From assembly GCF_015709515.1 (NCBI RefSeq), contig NZ_JADNQZ010000054.1:124001-188000 (forward strand): a stretch of DNA of 64,000 nucleotides. Direction: 5' to 3'. Positions 9,495 to 18,948 of this stretch are shown one piece after another. Numbering within the stretch: position 1 is the stretch's first letter; every line of letters begins with the position of its first letter. Both the position numbers and the translations under genes were made by a program. The stretch is from Methylocystis sp. H62. Its GTDB lineage: Bacteria > Pseudomonadota > Alphaproteobacteria > Rhizobiales > Beijerinckiaceae. The notes below the pieces were generated by a model that saw only the letters and a list, made by a program, of their open reading frames with translations, did no database searches and had not been told where the DNA came from.

Positions 9495-11063
9495 ATGAGC
9501 GACAAGAAATTCGACGCCGTGGTGATCGGCTCGGGACTGGGCGGATTGACGGCGGGCGCGATGCTTGCGCATGACGGCTACAGCGTCTGTCTGCTCGAAC
9601 GTAATTTCAGCCTCGGTGGCGCGGCGTCGGTTTACAAGGTCGGTCCGCTGACTGTCGAAGCCTCGCTTCATCAGACCTCCGACGCGCGCAACCCCCGCGA
9701 CGTGAAGCACGATATTCTCCGCCGCCTGGGGATTCTCGATGAAATCGAATGGCTGCCCACCGGCGCGCTCTATACGGTGCGCGGCGGGCCGGTTGGCGAG
9801 GCCTTCGAACTGCCTTTCGGCTTTGCCCCCGCCTATGAGGCGCTCGCCGCCCGTTTCCCCGACAAGCGCGCCGCCATCCAAAGATTTCTCGGCGAAGTCG
9901 AGCAGATTCACGACGCGCTGTGGACCTTGAAACAGGCCCGCGAGGAAAGCTCCTTCGCCAAATTGGCGCGCGGACTTTGGGAAGTCGCGCCGGCCGCGGC
10001 CGGCTGGCAGAATTCATTGCACGAGATCATGGAGCGCGATTTCGCCGGCTGCGAGGCCCTGAAATGCGCGCTGGGCGCCAATCTCGCCTATTACGGCGAC
10101 GACCCGCGCCGGCTGTGGTGGATTTTCTACGCGCTCGCTCAGGGCGGCTATATCGCGTCCGGCGGCGCCTATATCAAAGGCGGCTCGCGACAGTTGAGCC
10201 TCAAGCTCGCCAAGTGCATCACCAAGACCGGCGGTGTGGTGCGCATGGGCCGGCAGGTCAGCGCCATCGAGACCGATGCGGGCGGCAATGTGATCGCCAT
10301 ACGCCATGTCGCGCGGCGCGCCGGCGACAGCGAGGAACGCATAGAAGCGCGGGTGGCGATGGCGAATTGCGCGCCTTCGGAGGCGGCGGCGATGATGGAC
10401 GCGCCGGCGCGCGCGAAAATGGAGGAGACCTTCGGGTCCCGCCGGCTTTCAACATCGCTGTTTGCGGCCAATTTCGGCTTGAGCGCGAAACCGTCCACAG
10501 TCGGGTTGACGGATTTCACGACCGTCGTGATGCCGCAAAATATGCGGCGCTTCGATCAATATGGCGATGGCGCCGGCGCGATGGCGGAAGATCCCAAGGG
10601 GGAACTGCCCCTGCATACGATCGCCAATTTCACCGCAGTCGACTCAGGTCTTTGGGACGAGCCGCCAATCCTCGTCAGCGTGCTGGGCCTCGATCGCCTC
10701 GACAATTGGCGCGATCTGCCGCGCGAAGAAGCGATCGCCCGGCGCGAGCGCTGGCTCGACGCCATCCAGGCGTCTCTCGACCGCGACTATCCCGGCTTTT
10801 CCGGCCTGGTCACGACGCGCATGCTGCTCAACGCCTATTCGATGGCGAGCTATCTCAACACGCCGGAGGGCGCGGTGTACGGCTTTGCGGCGCTGCCCGC
10901 CGAAGCGCCGATCTTGATGGGATTTCCGCGCACGCCGCACACGCCGATCGCCGGACTCTATCTCGCCTCGGCTTTTGGCGGCGAGCATGGCTTCAACGGC
11001 GCGATGTTGTCGGGCGCCGAGGCCGCGCGGCTCGCCGAAAGGCGGCTCGCCGTCGCGACCTGA
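9495..11063 (+). CDS. FAD-dependent NAD(P)-binding oxidoreductase, CrtI / retinol-saturase-like
   Basis: The 522-residue protein starts with a classic dinucleotide-binding fold (VVIGSGLGGLTAGAMLA, then LLERNFSLGGAAS). Its C-terminus has the carotenoid-desaturase-type FAD-contact segment GLYLASAFGGEHGFNGAMLSG. It belongs to the phytoene desaturase / all-trans-retinol 13,14-reductase-like superfamily. The substrate cannot be told: no phytoene synthase or other carotenoid gene adjoins it, so a role in carotenoid or other isoprenoid oxidation is only possible. The ATG at 9495 is well placed and no truncation is visible. Confidence 0.8.
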   Translation: MSDKKFDAVVIGSGLGGLTAGAMLAHDGYSVCLLERNFSLGGAASVYKVGPLTVEASLHQTSDARNPRDVKHDILRRLGILDEIEWLPTGALYTVRGGPVGEAFELPFGFAPAYEALAARFPDKRAAIQRFLGEVEQIHDALWTLKQAREESSFAKLARGLWEVAPAAAGWQNSLHEIMERDFAGCEALKCALGANLAYYGDDPRRLWWIFYALAQGGYIASGGAYIKGGSRQLSLKLAKCITKTGGVVRMGRQVSAIETDAGGNVIAIRHVARRAGDSEERIEARVAMANCAPSEAAAMMDAPARAKMEETFGSRRLSTSLFAANFGLSAKPSTVGLTDFTTVVMPQNMRRFDQYGDGAGAMAEDPKGELPLHTIANFTAVDSGLWDEPPILVSVLGLDRLDNWRDLPREEAIARRERWLDAIQASLDRDYPGFSGLVTTRMLLNAYSMASYLNTPEGAVYGFAALPAEAPILMGFPRTPHTPIAGLYLASAFGGEHGFNGAMLSGAEAARLAERRLAVAT

Positions 11064-11115
11064 TGCTGTGTAAGGCGCGGATTGAGGGGGCGCGGCCTCG
11101 TTGCGCCGCGCGTTG

Positions 11116-11358
11116 TTAGCGCTTGCGCTTTTTGCCGCCCGCCGACGCGAGGCCGAGTTCGGCTTTGCAGGCGGCGCTGATCGATCCCGCATTGGCTCTC
11201 AGGCATCGCTCGATGGCGACGGCGTCCGGAATATACGCCTCGCAGACGCGATTCGCGTCGCCTTCACAAGCCTCGCGCTGTTCGGGCGTGCCCTGAGCGT
11301 AAGCCGGCGCGAGCGCAAAAAGAGCCAGAATAGCCGATAGCCTCAGAATGATGCGCAT
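11116..11358 (-). CDS. Small secreted cysteine-containing protein
   Basis: An 80-residue product with a clear signal peptide (MRIILRLSAILALFALAPAYA, cleavage near residue 21). The mature part has about 59 residues with four cysteines (REACEGDANRVCEAY, IERCLR and ISAACKAEL) and a lysine/arginine-rich tail (GGKKRKR). The paired Cys spacing suggests two disulfides in the periplasm. Similar short proteins occur in Hyphomicrobiales without known function. The gene points away from the antiporter gene upstream and converges with the oxidoreductase gene. Confidence 0.7.
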   Translation of the reverse strand: MRIILRLSAILALFALAPAYAQGTPEQREACEGDANRVCEAYIPDAVAIERCLRANAGSISAACKAELGLASAGGKKRKR

Positions 11359-11483
11359 TCAGATTGTCCTTCCTGTTGTCCGCGCTTCGAGGCGTACCGC
11401 AGGCGCGCCACTCGCCAGGCGCGCTTCCTCGAGCGACAATGGGGACGTTGATTGCATCGCGCCCGCCGGGAATCAAGTCGCAT

Positions 11484-12695
11484 TTATCCTTCGAGGACGG
11501 ACTCCTTCTCCGGCTCCGCGGAACGAACGTGCTGCGGCGCCGTCTCTTGGGGCAGCCGATGGCGCGGCAAATAAAGACTATTCGCAATCATCGTGGGCAC
11601 GATCGCCGTCGCGATGATCGCGGCGACGAGCGTCGAATATTGGTTTTCGTCGATGATATTGTTCGACAGGCCGAAAAGCGCCGAAATCGTGCCGAATGTG
11701 AGGCCGGAGGCCATCAGCAGCGTCGTGTACATCGCGTCCTTGTGCGGCGACCCGAATCGGCGCGCCACGGGATAGACGCTGACGACCTTGGTCGCCATCT
11801 CGACGGCAAGAAAGGCGGCGACGCCAAGCGGCGCGGCGAGAACGGTCGGGATGGAGACAAAATATCCGGCTCGGATGAAATAGAAGGGCGTCAGCAGGCC
11901 GATGGTCACCGCCCGAATCTTGCGAATGAGCGCATGGTCGCGCCCGACGGAGCCTGCGAGCGCCATGCCGATCAGATAGGCGGGCAAGACGCCTTCGCTT
12001 CCGGCCCAGGTCGCGAGCGCGCCAAGCGCCATCAGCGCGAAGAACAGGAATTTCGTCTCGAATTCCGAAGGACGTCCGCCGAACTTCGTAAAGATCACAG
12101 GCGTCGCCCGCGGCAATCCGACAAACGCCGCGCCGACCGCTGCGACGAAAACGGCGGTCTTCCAGGTGAACGGCGCGAAGACGAGGCCAAGCGTCACGAC
12201 CGTGCCGAGATCGGTGATGAAACAGGCGGCGAGAATGGTCTTGCCGAAATCGGTGCGGTTGAAGCCATATTCCATCATCACCGTATAAACGACGGCGACG
12301 GAGGTGGCGGCGAGCGCGATGCCGGCAAGCAGCGCCGGCGAACTCTCCCAACCCAGCAGATAACAGGCGACCGCCCAGCAGCCGATGGCGGGCGCGAGGA
12401 AGCTCGCAGCGCCGACCGACGCAGCCTCCTTCCACTTCAGCTTAAAAACGTCGGGATCAAGTTCGGCGCCTGCGAGAAACGTCAGCGCGATGGCGCCAAG
12501 TCCGGCGAGCGTTTTGACCCAAGGCTCCTGGGCGCTAAAAATTTCGACGCCGACCGTCGCGGCGAACAGCGTTCGCGCGCACATGCCGACGATAATTTCG
12601 GTCAGCGCGGTCGAGATGCGAAATCTCGCAGCGATCATCGCGGCGATGAGCGCGAGGCCGAGTATGAGCGCCACCTGAAACCAGATCCCCGTCAT
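11484..12695 (-). CDS. Cation:proton antiporter, CPA2 (Kef/Na+/H+ exchanger) family
   Basis: A 403-residue integral membrane protein with about 12 hydrophobic segments and the Na_H_Exchanger pattern. It includes the acidic site in AACFITDLGTVVTLGLVF (Thr-Asp of the CPA2 exchange site) and MEYGFNRTDFGKTILA. It probably exchanges Na+ or K+ for protons across the inner membrane. There is no C-terminal RCK/TrkA domain, so it is not a full-length KefB/C. It starts 101 bp from the divergent MFS gene, so the two may share a control region. Confidence 0.85.
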   Translation of the reverse strand: MTGIWFQVALILGLALIAAMIAARFRISTALTEIIVGMCARTLFAATVGVEIFSAQEPWVKTLAGLGAIALTFLAGAELDPDVFKLKWKEAASVGAASFLAPAIGCWAVACYLLGWESSPALLAGIALAATSVAVVYTVMMEYGFNRTDFGKTILAACFITDLGTVVTLGLVFAPFTWKTAVFVAAVGAAFVGLPRATPVIFTKFGGRPSEFETKFLFFALMALGALATWAGSEGVLPAYLIGMALAGSVGRDHALIRKIRAVTIGLLTPFYFIRAGYFVSIPTVLAAPLGVAAFLAVEMATKVVSVYPVARRFGSPHKDAMYTTLLMASGLTFGTISALFGLSNNIIDENQYSTLVAAIIATAIVPTMIANSLYLPRHRLPQETAPQHVRSAEPEKESVLEG

Positions 12696-12796
12696 CGGGC
12701 TTCCCCTTGCAAGCGGCTGGTATGGCGCATGGCGCCCGCCATTGACAAGCCTGCGGCGTTATTCGCGCACATGCGCTTCGTGACAAATGCGCGTTT

Positions 12797-14485
12797 TTGA
12801 GCCATGACTCGCACGCGCATAATGAGAAAACGGATGAACCTGCGCTCTTCAGGCGACCTGCGATCGGCTTGGCGCTCCGCGCTCACGGCTGGAACGTAAC
12901 GGTGGTCACACAGGCGCGAATGACAGGCTGGCGATTCCTGCTGCTCAACGTCGCGGCGGGCGCGGCGAACGTCGTCATGTTGTCGAATGTGCCGGGCTAC
13001 ACGGTGCTCGCGCCCTACGCCGCCGGAAGCCTCGAGGGCGTCACGCCGAGCTACGGCACCTGGGCGACGACCGACCATATGGTTGGGATCGCACTCGGCC
13101 TTCCGTTATCGCGGTGGCTCTCGGGACGACTTGGCGCCTATCGCGTGCTGGTCGGCGCCCTTGTGGCCTACGCCGCCGTTTCCCTGATGTGCGCGGCGAG
13201 CGAGACGATCTGGTTCTTCGCGCCGATGCGCTTTCTGCTCGGCCTGATTGGCGGCGTCGCCCTTCCGCTCGCGCAATCCGTGACGCTTGGGCAATATCGG
13301 GACGATCAGCGCACGCTTGGCGTCGGCTTTTGGGGCGTCATGAGCATGGCGCCCTTCACCATCGGCGTCTTCATGGGCGGCTTCTGGGCCGAATATTTCA
13401 ACTGGCGCTGGCTATTTTATTCCAATGTCCTGGTCGCCTTACCCGCGGCAGGCGTTGTTGCTGCGCTGTTCTATGGGAGCGGCTTCGAGCGCCGCATGAC
13501 GCGCTTCGACACGATCGGCTTCATTCTGCTCGCGACCGTGCTGATCGGCGTGCAGACGATTCTCAACATGGGCAATGATTTCGACTGGTTCGCCTCGCCC
13601 GTGCTCGCATGGCTGCTCCTGGTCGTTCTCCTCGCTTTGCCGATGTTCATCTTCTGGGAGTTCGGCGAGAGGCGGCCCGCCCTCGACCTGCGGCTGTTTC
13701 TGCACCGCAATTTCGCGATCGCGACATTCTGTTCGCTGATCGGCTTTCTGATCATTCAGGGCCTGCTGTCGGTGTTCATCGTGCAACTGCAGGTGCTGCT
13801 CGGCTACACGTCCTCGCTCGCCGGCATGGTCTATCTGGCCATGATCTTTCTGGCGATCGCCGCCGCCGCCGTGGTGCATGAGATCACGAGAAACGTCGAC
13901 GCGCGACTCATCGTCTTCCTCAATTTCATCGGCCTCGCGGTGACATTCGTGTGGCTCGGCCACTACGACAAGAGCGCCTCTTTCGATAATGTTACGACGC
14001 CGATGTTCTTCTTCGGCTTCTCGCTCGCGATGTTCTTTGCGCCGCTCGCGACGCTCGCCATGACCGGACTCGCCGGCGAACGACTGATCCGCGCCGCGGA
14101 GGAGCTCGCGATGCTGCGCACCGTGTTCGGCGCCATGGGCATCACGCTGCTCGGCGTGCTCTTTTTCCGCCGCACGCCCTTCCATCAGCTCGACCTCGCT
14201 GATCATTTCGGCGGACGCCGCTTCGCCTCGCTCGACCTGCTCGCCTCGTTCCTGGAACGCATGCAGGCGATGGGCATGTCGCCGAACGCCGCGCGCGCCC
14301 GGGCGGCGCAGCTCATCCGCCAACAGGCCGGGATCCTGGCGCTCAACGACGCCTTTCTGTTCGGCGCGATGACGTTCATCCTGCTGGCGGGAGTCATCTG
14401 GCTCGCCTACCCCAGCTACGCATCCAAGAAGCGCAGTCAGAAGCTTACCCGGCTTACAGCCGAGGAGCTGATGGAGCAGCCGTAA
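12797..14485 (+). CDS. MFS transporter, DHA2 (EmrB/QacA-like) type
   Basis: The product has about 562 residues and some 14 hydrophobic segments, with MFS motif A-like LPLSRWLSGRLGAYRVL and motif C-like GFWGVMSMAPFTIGVFMGG, as in drug:H+ antiporter-2 exporters. The gap before the last membrane segment contains a soluble stretch (ERMQAMGMSPNAARARAAQL) common in this family. The start is uncertain: a TTG at 12797 gives the longest form, and an ATG at 12920 begins closer to the first membrane helix. Neither has a strong ribosome site. Substrate is unknown and no adaptor (EmrA) gene is next to it. Confidence 0.85.
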   Translation: MSHDSHAHNEKTDEPALFRRPAIGLALRAHGWNVTVVTQARMTGWRFLLLNVAAGAANVVMLSNVPGYTVLAPYAAGSLEGVTPSYGTWATTDHMVGIALGLPLSRWLSGRLGAYRVLVGALVAYAAVSLMCAASETIWFFAPMRFLLGLIGGVALPLAQSVTLGQYRDDQRTLGVGFWGVMSMAPFTIGVFMGGFWAEYFNWRWLFYSNVLVALPAAGVVAALFYGSGFERRMTRFDTIGFILLATVLIGVQTILNMGNDFDWFASPVLAWLLLVVLLALPMFIFWEFGERRPALDLRLFLHRNFAIATFCSLIGFLIIQGLLSVFIVQLQVLLGYTSSLAGMVYLAMIFLAIAAAAVVHEITRNVDARLIVFLNFIGLAVTFVWLGHYDKSASFDNVTTPMFFFGFSLAMFFAPLATLAMTGLAGERLIRAAEELAMLRTVFGAMGITLLGVLFFRRTPFHQLDLADHFGGRRFASLDLLASFLERMQAMGMSPNAARARAAQLIRQQAGILALNDAFLFGAMTFILLAGVIWLAYPSYASKKRSQKLTRLTAEELMEQP

Positions 14486-14501
14486 GAGCCGACCTGTGGC
14501 C

Positions 14502-14520
14502 GGCGCAATCGAATTGCGCC
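14502..14520 (+). terminator. Stem-loop after the MFS gene
   Basis: A perfect 8-bp inverted repeat (GGCGCAAT / ATTGCGCC) with a 3-base loop starts 17 bp after the MFS stop codon. There is no T-run after it, so it is either a weak or Rho-assisted terminator or an RNA-stabilising hairpin. Confidence 0.45.
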
Positions 14521-14786
14521 TCGTCAGCTTCAACGCAACAGTTTCGATCAGGATTCGCGCTGCCACATGCAAGGCCTTGAATAAAGATTAGCTTTGGATT
14601 GGGAACACAGCGCAGCTTCATTCGTTACAGTTTCGAATTTTTCGAGTCTTCGAAGGCGCCCGTGGTTCATCGCACACTGATCGCCGACTCCGCGCCCATG
14701 TCCGTATGCATTGTGCGTAAGCATGGAGCCGATGCGCGCGCGATGGGCGTCCCGGATGGCTGCGCGAAACCTCAGGACCGGCTTCG

Positions 14787-15299
14787 GTGATCGGTCCGCT
14801 CACGCCCCTGGTCCCCCATTTCCTAGCGTTCCACGTCTTAACGCTTGCGCTATGGTGCGCAGGCCTCATCGCGTTGCCTTTGATGCTGTCGCGCCACGAC
14901 CCAGCGATCAGCCAGGCGGACTATGCGCGAATCCGGCGCTATACGCATTTCGCCTATACGCTTGGCGTAACGCCTGCCGCGGTTCTGGCGGTAGCCTCAG
15001 GGACAGTGCTCGTCTTTCTGCGCGACGCGTTCACGCCATGGATGTTCTTGAAGCTCGTCTTCGTCGGCGCTCTGGTCCTCACCCATGGCTGGGTCGGGCA
15101 CACGGTCACGTCGATGGAGGAAACCCAGGGTCTTCATCAGCCGCCGCATCCTGTCCTGCAGCCGGTGGCGGCGTTTATCCCGATCCTCGCGATCCTGTTT
15201 CTCGTGCTCGACAAGCCTGACTTCAGCGAGCTTCGCTTTCCGCACTGGCTCTCGCAGCCGCAGGGCGGTCAGCTCCCCTTTTTGGCGCCCAGCCGATAG
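14787..15299 (+). CDS. CopD/HemJ-like four-helix membrane protein
   Basis: A 170-residue membrane protein with at least four hydrophobic segments and histidines at helix ends (HFLAFHVLTLALWCAGL, IRRYTHFAYTLGV, LTHGWVGHTV). This is the pattern of the CopD / HemJ-like family, where such histidines bind heme or copper. It starts with GTG at 14787 after a weak AGGA. Its 3' end overlaps the convergent DUF2231 gene by 31 bp. It precedes the terminal oxidase genes and may help deliver heme or copper to that oxidase; this is inference from position. Confidence 0.7.
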   Translation: MIGPLTPLVPHFLAFHVLTLALWCAGLIALPLMLSRHDPAISQADYARIRRYTHFAYTLGVTPAAVLAVASGTVLVFLRDAFTPWMFLKLVFVGALVLTHGWVGHTVTSMEETQGLHQPPHPVLQPVAAFIPILAILFLVLDKPDFSELRFPHWLSQPQGGQLPFLAPSR

Positions 15300-15781
15300 T
15301 CGAAGACGAGCTTGCCGCCATGCCATCCTGTCACCGACACCATGATCACGCAAAAGATCGACAAAAGAAGTCCGTAGGGCAGCACGACGGCTTCGTAGTC
15401 GTACAGCCTATAGCCCCAGTTCACGCCAAGAAGAGCGAGCAGCAACACGGCAAGAATGAAATGCGACCAGGCCGCGGTCCTCGCGCGTATGCCGGCGACG
15501 AGCAACAATTCCGCGGTTCCCGACAGCCCCGCGACGAGGCCGAGCAGGAAACCTCCGCCCGCCGACCATACGCCGGCGCGGGCCCAGAAGGCGTCGCCTG
15601 TCCACCAGTACAGGAGATCGGCGCCGAGCAGGGTGAATGTCAGCGCAATCGGAAAGGCGACGGACATCGCGTGAATCGGATGGCCGAGCACCGCCACTCG
15701 AGATTCGGTGTCGTAAAACTCTGGAAGCTGTTCGATCGGATCAATGAAGCCTCGTGGCTCACCGTCTTGTGTGTTCGGCAT
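15269..15781 (-). CDS. DUF2231-family membrane protein
   Basis: The 170-residue protein contains the DUF2231 hallmark VLGHPIHAMSVAFPIALTFT followed by three more hydrophobic segments. The conserved HP-x-H motif near the first helix hints at heme or metal contact, but the function of the family is unknown. The gene overlaps the end of the CopD-like gene tail to tail, and its start overlaps the probable start of oxidase subunit II head to head. It is thus embedded antisense inside the oxidase locus. DUF2231 genes often lie near cytochrome genes. Confidence 0.8.
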   Translation of the reverse strand: MPNTQDGEPRGFIDPIEQLPEFYDTESRVAVLGHPIHAMSVAFPIALTFTLLGADLLYWWTGDAFWARAGVWSAGGGFLLGLVAGLSGTAELLLVAGIRARTAAWSHFILAVLLLALLGVNWGYRLYDYEAVVLPYGLLLSIFCVIMVSVTGWHGGKLVFDYRLGAKKGS

Positions 15782-16468
15782 CGGCGTTCCTCCGCGCGTC
15801 GTCTCGTCCTCTTAACGCCGCTGGCGGTCACAGGTTGCGCCGGCGGCCTCTCAACAGTCGATCCGGCGGGCCCGGCCGCCGCACGGATCGCCGCGCTATG
15901 GTGGACGATGTTGGCGGGGTCAGCGGCGATTTTCGCGCTGGTAATGCTGCTGCTGCTGATCGCCTATCGGCGAACGCCTGCCTCTCATCAGAGCGAGCGT
16001 CGGCAGGAGCGCTTCTGGCTGTATGGCCTCGGCCTCGCCTTCCCGCTCGTCACCCTGGCCGCACTGCTGATCTATGGGCTGGTTCTGGGGGAAACGCTTC
16101 TTCCCAAAGCTAGCGAAAACGTCGTGACGGTGCGCGCAGAGGCGCGTCAGTGGTCCTGGAGCTTCGGCTACGCTGACGCCGCCGGGCGGCGCACGCAAGG
16201 CGTTCTGCACATCCCCGCCGGCCGGCCTGTCGACGTCGAGATCACTTCGCTCGACGTGGTCCACAGTTTCTGGGCCCCTCGGCTCGCGGGCAAGCTCGAC
16301 GCCATTCCGGGGCAGGTGAACGTGCTGAGGATCGAAGCCGCGGCGCCGGGAGAATATCACGGAGTCGACGCGGAATTCAGCGGTCCCGGATACAGCGGCG
16401 ACGCCTTCACCGTGATCGCGCATGATCCGGCGGGCTGGGGCGCCTTCCTCGGGCGCTCAAAAGAATGA
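15767..16468 (+). CDS. Heme-copper oxidase subunit II, lipoprotein, lacking CuA ligands
   Basis: The C-terminal cupredoxin domain is recognisable (AEARQWSWSFGYAD, LDVVHSFWAPRLAGKLDAIPG), preceded by two membrane helices. The CuA loop, normally containing two Cys, a His and a Met, reads GVDAEFSGPGYSGDAF. This has no Cys, His or Met and resembles the CyoA loop of quinol oxidases. It therefore probably does not accept electrons from cytochrome c. A lipobox (LAVTGC) follows a short basic start, favouring the in-frame TTG at 15767. An ATG-led frame opening further upstream would run through the divergent DUF2231 gene and looks unreal. The stop overlaps the start of the subunit I-III gene. Confidence 0.8.
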   Translation: MCVRHRRSSARRLVLLTPLAVTGCAGGLSTVDPAGPAAARIAALWWTMLAGSAAIFALVMLLLLIAYRRTPASHQSERRQERFWLYGLGLAFPLVTLAALLIYGLVLGETLLPKASENVVTVRAEARQWSWSFGYADAAGRRTQGVLHIPAGRPVDVEITSLDVVHSFWAPRLAGKLDAIPGQVNVLRIEAAAPGEYHGVDAEFSGPGYSGDAFTVIAHDPAGWGAFLGRSKE

Positions 16469-18948
16469 ACGCGCTCGCGCGCCATCGCGCCCTCAGCCGC
16501 ATCTGGTCTTCCGAGCCGGGCTGGAGAGGCGTCATTTCGACCGTCAATCACAGCGATATCGGCAGAATGTTTCTTCTCGTCGCGACGCTTTTCTTTCTGA
16601 TCGGCGGCGTTCTCGCAATGTTGATCCGAACGCAGCTCGCCACGCCGCATTCGGCGTTCGTCGCGCCTGCGATCTACGATCAGATCTTCACGATGCATGG
16701 AACAGTGATGATGTTCCTCTTCGCGATTCCGCTGTTCGAAGGCGCGGCCGTCTATCTGCTGCCGAAGCTGCTGGGCACGCGCGACCTCGCCTATCCGCGC
16801 CTCTCGGCCTATGGCTTCTGGTGTTACGTGTTCGGCGGGTTGATGCTGGTCTTCGCGATGCTGGCCGGCCTTGCGCCGGACAGCGGCTGGTTCATGTATC
16901 CGCCGCTGTCTTCGAGCGCGCATTCGCCCGGCGTCAACGCCGACTTCTGGCTCATCGGCGTCACCTTCGTCGAAGTGTCAGCGATCGCCGCGGCCGTCGA
17001 GATTTGCGTCTCGATCCTGAAGTTTCGCGCGCCAGGCATGTCGCTCGACCTCATGCCGATCTTCGCCTGGTACGCGCTCGTCACCGCGCTGATGATCCTG
17101 ATGGGATTTCCGCCGTTGATCCTTGGCTCGATTTTGCTCGAACTGGAGCGCGCCTTCGGCTTTCCCTTTTTCGAATCCGCGCTTGGCGGGAGCCCCCTGC
17201 TTTGGCAGCACCTCTTTTGGCTCTTCGGCCATCCCGAGGTCTACATCATCTTTTTGCCCGCGGCCGGCGTCATTTCCACAGTCCTTCCGGTGATGGCGCG
17301 CACGAGGCTGCTTGGTTATCGCTGGATCGTGGCGGCGGCCGTCGCGCTCGCATTCCTGAGCTTCGGGCTCTGGGTGCACCACATGTTCGCGACAGGCATC
17401 CCGCATATGGGACTGGCGTTCTTCTCGGCCGCCTCGACGCTTGTCGCCGTTCCCACGGGGATTCAGATCTTCGCCTGGCTCGGCACGCTATGGAAGGGCC
17501 AGCCGCGCCTGACGCTGCCGATGCTCTACATCATCGGCTTTTTCTTCACCTTCGTCATCGGGGGCCTGACCGGCGTGATGGTGGCGATCGTGCCGTTCGA
17601 CTGGCAGGCGCATGACACGGCTTTCGTCACGGCGCATCTGCATTATGTGCTGTTTGGCGGATTCGTCTTTCCGATGCTCGCCGGGCTGTATTACTGGCTC
17701 CCCCAGTTCACCGGCCGCAAGCGCTTCTTTCGAATCGGCGAGATGGCGTTTTGGCTCATCTTTCTGGGATTCAACGGCGCCTTCCTGGCGATGCATTGGG
17801 TTGGCCTTCTCGGCCAGCGGCGCCGAATCGCCTGGTATCCCGAGGACGCCGGCTGGACCGAGATCAATCTGATGTCCTCGATCAGCGCTTTCATCATGGC
17901 GATCGGCGTCGCAATGGTGGTCTTCGACATCGCGCTGCATGCGCTTCTCGCGATCCGAGGGTCTCGCAATCCCTGGGGCGCCGGGACGCTCGAATGGGCG
18001 ATGCCGACGCCGCCCGCCGCGTATAACTTCGCCAGCATACCGATCGTCGGCGATCGTGAGCCGCTGGCGAAGGACCCGGCGCTCGCGAATAAAATCGCCC
18101 GCGGCGAATATTTCCTTGGCGCGCCGCGCGGAGATTTGCGCGAGACGTTGACCGTCGACGCGGCGAGCGGAAGGCCTGAAGCTCTGGTCATCTTCCCCGG
18201 CAATTCGACGCTGCCCATCGCGCTTGCGGCGGCCACCGGCGCGGCCTTCCTCGGCGCTTTGATAAGAGTCTATTGGGTGATTCCACTGGCCTTGCTGTTC
18301 GTTGTCGGCTTGTCGCTGCGCTGGGGCTGGTCGCAAAGACAGGCGACGCATTCCGGACTTCAGAATGTCGGGCGCGCGACGCTTCTGCCCCAGGCCATCG
18401 AGACCGATCGGTCTCCCGGCTGGTGGGGATCGGTCTTCCTGCTTGGCGCGGACACCGTTCTCTACGGTTCCCTCTTCTTCGGATACGCCTTTCTTTGGAC
18501 GGTCGGACCGAACTGGCCGCCGCCGCAATGGCTGTCGCTCTCCATTCTCGAACTGGCCCTCGGTCTCATCGGCGCGGCGGCGGCAGCCGTTGGCCTCCAG
18601 GCCGCGGCGCGCGCCGTTTCGCGCGGCTCGCCGCCCTCGCTCGGAGTTCTCCTTGCCCTCACCGGCGTCGCCATCACAATCGCGGCGCTTGCGATGACGC
18701 TAACGCGCGCGGGCCAACTGACGGATTACGCCTATGGCGCGACGATTTTCGTGATGATCGCCTATGCGCTCATTCATGCTGCGATCGCGGCGATCATGAC
18801 GTCCTCGCTCGCGTATCGAACCTGGCGCGGCGGCGCGGCGCGCCCCCGAACATCCAACGTCAACATTGTGCGCCTCTGGACCGATTACGCGGCCTTCGTC
18901 GCCGCAACCAGCCTCATCGCGACGCAATTCTCGAGCTATCTCACATGA
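16465..18948 (+). CDS. Heme-copper oxidase subunit I-III fusion
   Basis: An 827-residue membrane protein. Residues 1-540 are subunit I: IFTMHGTVMM with the low-spin heme His, WLFGHPEVY with the CuB His and cross-linked Tyr, WVHHMFATG with two CuB His, and the heme ligands in VTAHLHYVLFGG. Residues 610-827 are a subunit III-like helical domain (GSVFLLGADTVLYGSLFFGYAFLW). The Asp of the D channel is kept (GTRDLAYPR). The K-channel lysine is replaced by Gln (PTGIQIFAW), and the Asn residues lining the D channel are absent. It starts four bases before the subunit II stop. With a CuA-less subunit II, it is likely a quinol-type or atypical terminal oxidase. Confidence 0.9.
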   Translation: MNALARHRALSRIWSSEPGWRGVISTVNHSDIGRMFLLVATLFFLIGGVLAMLIRTQLATPHSAFVAPAIYDQIFTMHGTVMMFLFAIPLFEGAAVYLLPKLLGTRDLAYPRLSAYGFWCYVFGGLMLVFAMLAGLAPDSGWFMYPPLSSSAHSPGVNADFWLIGVTFVEVSAIAAAVEICVSILKFRAPGMSLDLMPIFAWYALVTALMILMGFPPLILGSILLELERAFGFPFFESALGGSPLLWQHLFWLFGHPEVYIIFLPAAGVISTVLPVMARTRLLGYRWIVAAAVALAFLSFGLWVHHMFATGIPHMGLAFFSAASTLVAVPTGIQIFAWLGTLWKGQPRLTLPMLYIIGFFFTFVIGGLTGVMVAIVPFDWQAHDTAFVTAHLHYVLFGGFVFPMLAGLYYWLPQFTGRKRFFRIGEMAFWLIFLGFNGAFLAMHWVGLLGQRRRIAWYPEDAGWTEINLMSSISAFIMAIGVAMVVFDIALHALLAIRGSRNPWGAGTLEWAMPTPPAAYNFASIPIVGDREPLAKDPALANKIARGEYFLGAPRGDLRETLTVDAASGRPEALVIFPGNSTLPIALAAATGAAFLGALIRVYWVIPLALLFVVGLSLRWGWSQRQATHSGLQNVGRATLLPQAIETDRSPGWWGSVFLLGADTVLYGSLFFGYAFLWTVGPNWPPPQWLSLSILELALGLIGAAAAAVGLQAAARAVSRGSPPSLGVLLALTGVAITIAALAMTLTRAGQLTDYAYGATIFVMIAYALIHAAIAAIMTSSLAYRTWRGGAARPRTSNVNIVRLWTDYAAFVAATSLIATQFSSYLT

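Noticed and set aside
15320-15766. N-terminal extension of oxidase subunit II
   Set aside because: The extension is antisense to the DUF2231 gene. A lipoprotein signal right after the TTG at 15767 gives a better start.
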